This document shows positions 59,656 through 64,000 of a stretch of DNA of 64,000 nucleotides, piece by piece. The notes beneath the pieces are model-generated. The model worked only from the letters and a program-made list of their open reading frames with translations. It had not been told where the DNA came from and made no database searches. A program made the position numbers and the translations under genes. The stretch lies in NCBI RefSeq assembly GCF_018130785.1, contig NZ_JAFCJT010000002.1, forward strand, positions 372,001 through 436,000, in the 5' to 3' direction. How positions within the stretch are numbered: position 1 is the stretch's first letter; every line of letters starts with the position of its first letter. This DNA is from Bradyrhizobium liaoningense (GTDB lineage: Bacteria > Pseudomonadota > Alphaproteobacteria > Rhizobiales > Xanthobacteraceae).

Positions 59656-61361
59656 GCAATGATGAGAACTCGAGGAAAGTGGAGAGCACTGCGGAGAGTA
59701 CCAGCGGAGGATTGAAGCGTCGCGATCTATTATTGAGCGGTAGTTCGCTCGTCGCCGCCTCGGCGCTCTCGGCCGTCGGGCTGACAACCCCGGCACAAGC
59801 GCAGCAGCCGGCACCAGCGCCCGCAGCGGCCGGCCAGCGGCCGAATATCGTTTTTATCATGGGTGACGACATCGGCATGTGGAATATCGGCGCTTATCAC
59901 CGCGGCCTGATGGCCGGCCGGACGCCCAATCTCGACAAGCTCGCCGCCGAAGGCATGCTGTTCACCGATTACTATGCCGAGGCGAGCTGCACGGCAGGTC
60001 GCGCCAATTTCATCACCGGTGAATTGCCAATCCGCACCGGCATGACCACTGTGGGCCAGGCCGGCGCTGCCATCGGCATACCCGCGCAGGCCGTGACCAT
60101 CGCCACGGCGTTAAAAGGAATGGGTTACGCCACCGGCCAGTTTGGCAAGAATCACCTTGGCGACAAGAATGAATTCTTGCCGACGGTGCACGGCTTCGAC
60201 GAGTTCTTCGGTTACCTCTATCACCTCGACGCAATGGAAGACCCCGCGCACCCAAACTACCCGCAGGATCTGCTGAACGTCGTCGGTCCACGCAACATGC
60301 TTCATACCTATGCGACCAACGTGGATGACCCCACGGTGGACCCGCGTTGGGGCAAGGTTGGCAAGCAGAAGATCGAGGATGCTGGAACGCTCTATCCCAA
60401 GCGAATGGAGACCGTGGACGACGAAATCCGCGACCTGGCGATCAAGTTCATCGAGAAGGCCAAGGCCGACAACAAGCCGTTCTTCCTGTGGCTCAATCCA
60501 ACCCGGATGCACATCGTCACGCATCTTTCACCAAAGTACGAGGCGACGCGCAACTCCAAGAACGGCTGGTCGATACATGAAGCCGGCATGGCGCAGCTCG
60601 ATGACGACGTCGGCATCGTGATGCAGAAGCTCAAGGATATGGGTGTGGACGACAACACCATCGTGGTCTTCACCACCGACAACGGCACCGAGGTCTTCAC
60701 GTGGCCCGACGGCGGACAGACGCCGTTCGCGCAGAGCAAAGGCACCGTCATGGAAGGTGGCTTCCGCGTGCCCTGCATGATCCGTTGGCCGGGCAAGGTG
60801 CCGGCCGGCAAGGTCGAGAACGGCATCATTTCCGGTCTGGACTGGTTTCCGACCTTGCTGGCGGCCGCCGGCAACCCGAACATTGCAGACGAACTGCAGA
60901 AGGGCAAACAGATCGGTGACACGACCTATAAGTGTTATCTGGACGGCTATAACCAGATGGACATGATTACCGGCAAGGGGCCGTCGAACCGGCACGAAAT
61001 CTTTTACTTCGGAGAGAGCGAGCTCGGTGCCGTGCGCATCGACGACTTCAAGTATCGCTTCATCGACCAGCCTAGAGGCTGGCTTGGCGAAAAAACCAAG
61101 GTTGACGTGCCGTACCTGACCAACCTTCGCCTCGATCCGTTCGAGCGCACCGGCTGGCCCGATAGTGGGTCGAAGGAAGGCGCGCAGCAATATTTCGACT
61201 GGTTCAAATACGAATTCTGGCGCTTTGTGTTTGTTCAGCAGCAGGTGGAAAAGCTGGCGATGACAGCGATTGAGTTTCCGCCGATGCAAAAGGGCGCGAG
61301 CTTCAACCTCGATGCCGTGAAGGCGAAAATCGAGGCGGCCCGGGCGGCAGTAAGTAGGTAG
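59652..61361 (+). CDS. Sulfatase 3, Tat-exported
   Basis: 569 residues, ATG 59652 behind GAGGAGG. Twin-arginine signal (KRRDLLLSGSSLVAASALSA), metal Asp pair in RPNIVFIMGDDIGMWNIGAY, formylglycine Cys113 in SCTAGRANFITG, then FGKNHLGDKNEF and FTTDNGTEVFTWPDGG. It is a paralogue of sulfatase 2; the signal-peptide DNA is almost the same in both genes. It is probably a periplasmic enzyme cleaving an organic sulphate ester, matured by the FGE at 54752. Confidence 0.93.
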   Translation: MSNDENSRKVESTAESTSGGLKRRDLLLSGSSLVAASALSAVGLTTPAQAQQPAPAPAAAGQRPNIVFIMGDDIGMWNIGAYHRGLMAGRTPNLDKLAAEGMLFTDYYAEASCTAGRANFITGELPIRTGMTTVGQAGAAIGIPAQAVTIATALKGMGYATGQFGKNHLGDKNEFLPTVHGFDEFFGYLYHLDAMEDPAHPNYPQDLLNVVGPRNMLHTYATNVDDPTVDPRWGKVGKQKIEDAGTLYPKRMETVDDEIRDLAIKFIEKAKADNKPFFLWLNPTRMHIVTHLSPKYEATRNSKNGWSIHEAGMAQLDDDVGIVMQKLKDMGVDDNTIVVFTTDNGTEVFTWPDGGQTPFAQSKGTVMEGGFRVPCMIRWPGKVPAGKVENGIISGLDWFPTLLAAAGNPNIADELQKGKQIGDTTYKCYLDGYNQMDMITGKGPSNRHEIFYFGESELGAVRIDDFKYRFIDQPRGWLGEKTKVDVPYLTNLRLDPFERTGWPDSGSKEGAQQYFDWFKYEFWRFVFVQQQVEKLAMTAIEFPPMQKGASFNLDAVKAKIEAARAAVSR

Positions 61362-61384
61362 TCGCCAGGGCTTCGACTGTTATG

Positions 61385-61413
61385 GCGGGCGCGCCGAATT
61401 TCCGTGCGCCCGC
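61385..61413 (+). other. GC-rich hairpin before the HAD phosphatase gene
   Basis: GCGGGCGC and GCGCCCGC pair as an 8-bp stem around a 13-base loop, between sulfatase 3 and the phosphatase gene. It is similar in composition to the hairpin at 57573; no T-run follows. Confidence 0.4.
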
Positions 61414-61436
61414 TGGGCAATGGGGAGGGAATCGAC

Positions 61437-62474
61437 ATGAAGCCGATCATCCGTTTTCCTGCTATCGATCGCCGCATCCTTCTCTCGTCGCTAGCGATAC
61501 TTCCGTTGCTCTCTGCCTCGCTTCGCTCGACCACGGCGGAGGCTCAAGTGCAGCGCGATCCGCTTCCCTCCTGGAACGACGGCGCGACCAAATCGTCAAT
61601 CCTCGACTTCGTCGCACGGGTCACAGAGAACAGTGGGCCCTATTTCGTGCCGCCCGCTCAACGCATCGCGACCTTCGACAACGACGGGACGCTTTGGATC
61701 GAACAGCCGATGTATGTGCAACTGGCCTTCGTACTTGACCGCGTAAAGGCTATGGCGCCAATGAATCCGGAATGGAAGACCAAGCAACCGTTCGCGGGGG
61801 TGCTGGACGGTGATCTGAAGGCGGTGATGGCATCCGGCGAAAAGGGATTGGTCGAACTGATTGCGGTGACGCATGCTGGCATGACCACGGCGGAGTTCGA
61901 GAAGATTGTCACGGATTGGCTGGCGACCGCGCGCGATCACCGCTTCAAGCGGCCGTATACCGAACTGGTCTATCAGCCGATGCTCGAACTGCTCGCCTAT
62001 CTCCGGGCCAGCGGCTTCAAGACCTTCATTGTGTCAGGCGGCGGCATCGAATTCATGCGGCCCTGGACCGAGCGGATCTACGGAATACCGCCGGAGCAGG
62101 TTGTCGGATCGTCGATCAAGACCCGATTTGAGATCAAGGACGGTGCGCCAACGCTCTTCCGGCTGCCCGACATCAATTTTATCGACGATAAGGCCGGCAA
62201 GCCGATCGGGATCAATAGCCACATTGGCCGGCGTCCGATCGCCGCATTCGGCAACTCCGACGGCGATCTCGAAATGCTGCAATGGACGACGCTCGGCGCG
62301 AGCGGTGCGCGGTTCGGTCTGATCGTCCACCATACCGATGCGGAACGTGAATATGCCTACGATCGCGACTCGCATTTCGGGAAACTCGACGTCGCGCTCG
62401 ACGCCGCGGCGGTCAACAAGTGGACGGTGGTCGACATGAAGAAGGACTGGAAGCGCATCTTTGCCTTCGACTGA
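61437..62474 (+). CDS. Exported HAD-superfamily phosphatase
   Basis: 345 residues from ATG 61437 behind GGGGAGGG. Export signal with an RR start (DRRILLSSLAILPLLSASLR), possibly Tat. HAD motif I is IATFDNDGTLW (nucleophile and acid Asp), motif II is FIVSGGGIEFM and motif IV is AAFGNSDGDLEML. It is probably a periplasmic phosphomonoesterase. Last gene of the sulfatase cluster, 75 bases after sulfatase 3; with the sulfatases it suggests removal of sulphate and phosphate from extracellular esters. Confidence 0.88.
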   Translation: MKPIIRFPAIDRRILLSSLAILPLLSASLRSTTAEAQVQRDPLPSWNDGATKSSILDFVARVTENSGPYFVPPAQRIATFDNDGTLWIEQPMYVQLAFVLDRVKAMAPMNPEWKTKQPFAGVLDGDLKAVMASGEKGLVELIAVTHAGMTTAEFEKIVTDWLATARDHRFKRPYTELVYQPMLELLAYLRASGFKTFIVSGGGIEFMRPWTERIYGIPPEQVVGSSIKTRFEIKDGAPTLFRLPDINFIDDKAGKPIGINSHIGRRPIAAFGNSDGDLEMLQWTTLGASGARFGLIVHHTDAEREYAYDRDSHFGKLDVALDAAAVNKWTVVDMKKDWKRIFAFD

Positions 62475-62914
62475 CATCCTCTAAGGACCCATAAGTGCCA
62501 TCTGGACGGCCATAGCCCTTGGACATCGCTACCGGCAAGAGGCACCCAACGCATTCCGGACTTGCACACACCGACCATCTTTGTCGCCTGCGGCAGCGCG
62601 TTCGAGGCGCGGACATCCGCTGTTAACGCAAGGAGGACATCAGCAGGACGTTGGGCACCCCCCTTGGGCGGCGCCACGGTCGGTGGCGGGCGTGCGCCAA
62701 GAGTCTTGGCCGACCGTTGATCCAGATCAATGGAATAGTCCACCGTGAGCACAACGAAGGGTCGCTATTATAAAGGCGGGCTTTGTCGACGGGCGCTGAG
62801 AATGTCCGGTGATCGTGACCGACCGGACGCCGCTGGCCTCGTGGTCGGTTGCTGACGAGGCGACGACTTCTAAAAGCGAACATTTCCGGACTAGTGATCA
62901 AAGAAGTCTGCACG
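62475..62914. other. Intergenic region upstream of the ParB-like gene
   Basis: 440 bases without a supported gene. It contains the second FNR/FixK-type palindrome (62717-62730) and an AT-rich word TATTATAA at 62766 that could be a -10 element, although its distance from the box is longer than the textbook class II spacing. Confidence 0.55.
62717..62730. promoter_or_regulatory. FNR/FixK-type box upstream of the ParB-like gene
   Basis: TTGATCCAGATCAA is a perfect palindrome (TTGATC-CA-GATCAA) matching TTGAT-N4-ATCAA, 185 bases before the ATG of the ParB-like gene. It has the same arms as the box at 54672. Microoxic or anaerobic control of the downstream ParB-like/aquaporin unit is inferred. 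Confidence 0.6.
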
Positions 62915-63535
62915 ATGTCGGACCGTGAACCCATTCTCAAGCCCGTTGCGATCGCAGACCTGCGCCCGACCCAGATGACGGTCGGCCTTCGGGAGGTCAA
63001 GGAGAAGCGCAAGCGCTGGCGTGACGAGAGTAAAAACAAAGGAGCCGAGTTCTTGGGCAAGCACATGATCCCGGTCGTGCTTGGCCCGAAGGACCGCCAC
63101 TACGTCATCGATCATCACCACCTGGCGCGTGCGCTCCATGAAGAAGGGGTCGAAGAGGTATTGGTTACCGTGGTGAAAAACCTCAGGACGCTGGAGCCCG
63201 ATTCGTTCTGGTTCGTCCTGGACAATCACAGCTGGATGCATTCGTACGACGACGAGGGCCGTCTGCGCCCTTACAAGGATTTGCCGAAGACCGTGGCCGG
63301 GCTTGTTGACGATCCGTTCCGCTCGTTGGCGGGCGAACTGCGGCGCGCCGGCGGGTACGCCAAGGACACGACGCCGTTCAGCGAGTTCTTGTGGGCGGAT
63401 TTTTTGCGTCGACAGGTCAAGCGTAAAACCGTTGAAACCCACTTCGAGGAAGCCCTCGAGCAAGCCCTGCAATTGGCCAAAAAAGAGGAGGCGAGCTACC
63501 TGCCCGGCTGGTGTGGTCCCGTCTTGGAGGATTGA
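62915..63535 (+). CDS. ParB/sulfiredoxin-fold protein (ParB-like nuclease family)
   Basis: 206 residues from ATG 62915. VAIADLRPTQMTVGLREVKE followed by the core KDRHYVIDHHHLARALHEEG matches the ParBc_2 type of ParB/Srx domain, where the His/Arg loop resembles a phosphoryl-binding site. There is no helix-turn-helix for parS binding, so this is not a partition protein. Function unknown; nuclease activity is only the family label. It heads a short operon with the aquaporin gene, behind a FixK-type box. Confidence 0.82.
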   Translation: MSDREPILKPVAIADLRPTQMTVGLREVKEKRKRWRDESKNKGAEFLGKHMIPVVLGPKDRHYVIDHHHLARALHEEGVEEVLVTVVKNLRTLEPDSFWFVLDNHSWMHSYDDEGRLRPYKDLPKTVAGLVDDPFRSLAGELRRAGGYAKDTTPFSEFLWADFLRRQVKRKTVETHFEEALEQALQLAKKEEASYLPGWCGPVLED

Positions 63536-63539
63536 AGGC

Positions 63540-63647
63540 ATGCTTATCCAGCGCGCGAAATCCGCAAGCGCACTGATGACCCGACGAGCCGTGCAGGTTT
63601 GGTGCGAGAGGCTAACAGACAGCGGCATCGACCAGAGGAAAGAGTAG
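63540..63647 (+). CDS. Possible 35-residue protein between ParB-like and aquaporin genes
   Basis: ATG 63540 to TAG 63647, with GGAGG nine bases upstream and only four bases after the ParB-like stop. The product is basic (QRAKSASALMTRRAVQVWCE). There is nothing recognisable; support is the ribosome site and spacing only. Confidence 0.3.
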   Translation: MLIQRAKSASALMTRRAVQVWCERLTDSGIDQRKE

Positions 63648-63650
63648 CTC

Positions 63651-64000
63651 ATGGCGCAAGCAGAGGCCGACAGAACACTGAGCCATCTGGATCACGAGCT
63701 TGTCGCGTCGCTAAACGACTTCCACGATCCGAGCCAAGAGTGGCGCCGCCTCTTCTCGGAGCTGCTCGGAACGTTCTTCCTCGTCCTCGTGGCCGCCGGT
63801 GGCGGCATGATGGGGCAGGCCTTTCCCGGCACGATCAGCCGTGCCGCTGCGGTCGTCGCACCCGGTCTGATGGTGATGGCAATCATCCTCTTCATGGGCA
63901 AGGTGTCCGGCGCTCACCTCAATCCCGCGGTCAGTATCGCGTTCTCGCTGCGTGGCGACTTCCCGTGGCGTCGTGTGCCGGGATACATCGCCGTGCAGTT
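63651..64000 (+). CDS. MIP-family channel (aquaporin/glycerol facilitator), 3' end outside the window
   Basis: 116 residues visible from ATG 63651 (GAGGAAAGAG upstream). After an unusually long polar N-terminus of about 32 residues come membrane helices (LFSELLGTFFLVLVAAGGGM, APGLMVMAIILFMGKV) and the first NPA box in VSGAHLNPAVSIAFSL, which defines the family. The second NPA and the selectivity residues lie beyond the window end, so water versus glycerol transport cannot be judged. It probably shares the FixK-box promoter with the ParB-like gene. Confidence 0.9.
   Translation, partial: MAQAEADRTLSHLDHELVASLNDFHDPSQEWRRLFSELLGTFFLVLVAAGGGMMGQAFPGTISRAAAVVAPGLMVMAIILFMGKVSGAHLNPAVSIAFSLRGDFPWRRVPGYIAVQ

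Overview
The window is a high-GC alphaproteobacterial chromosome segment, most likely Bradyrhizobium or a close relative. Three things support this: gene order (eno, ftsB, pdhA-pdhB-pdhC-lpdA; then exoR-like, xth, erpA, dgt, argS, SPOR, nagZ, scpA-scpB, tatABC, serS, surE, pcm, nlpD), an E1-beta that carries its own lipoyl domain, and scattered palindromic repeats of the kind I associate with Bradyrhizobium. I see no rRNA, tRNA, CRISPR array, insertion sequence, prophage or integrase; the window is mostly core chromosome with three accessory-looking patches.

Layout. 1-8.9 kb: end of enolase, an MDR oxidoreductase, a Tat-exported metallo-beta-lactamase-fold protein, an FMN reductase, FtsB, a GAF/Fis regulator with an aldehyde dehydrogenase and a palindromic candidate operator between them, and a secreted glycerophosphodiester phosphodiesterase. 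9.2-15.5 kb: the pyruvate dehydrogenase operon, with a DUF5076 protein, a yeast-type cytosine-deaminase-like protein and a small membrane protein inside it. An identical TTTTGCAAAGTT box lies upstream of both pdhA and pdhC. 15.7-18.0 kb: threonine synthase and a Bug/TctC binding protein.

18-23.3 kb: a multi-PAS histidine kinase with two response regulators on the minus strand, divergent from an island of very small cysteine-rich proteins of unknown function, two of them paralogous. 23.4-29 kb: lytic transglycosylase, membrane adenylate cyclase and several small genus-type proteins. 29.1-32.3 kb: a cobalamin riboswitch, a TonB-dependent receptor and a small membrane protein, a probable B12 uptake unit.

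33-54.4 kb: ilvD overlapping an exoR-like Sel1 gene, xth, a hybrid kinase, erpA, dgt, argS, a SPOR protein, nagZ, scpAB, tatABC, serS, a frameshifted small gene, surE, a response regulator, pcm and nlpD. 54.7-62.5 kb: a formylglycine-generating enzyme, three sulfatases all with the modification motif CTAGR, and a secreted HAD phosphatase. A perfect FNR/FixK-type palindrome (TTGATC-TA-GATCAA) precedes this block, and a second one (TTGATC-CA-GATCAA) precedes the following ParB-like/aquaporin genes. The aquaporin is cut by the window end.

The parts most worth follow-up are the FixK-box-flanked sulfatase-maturation cluster, the cysteine-rich mini-protein island beside the PAS kinase, the riboswitch-linked solitary membrane protein, and the shared box plus embedded accessory genes in the pdh operon. 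All product names rest on reading motifs and gene order by eye; no database search was run.
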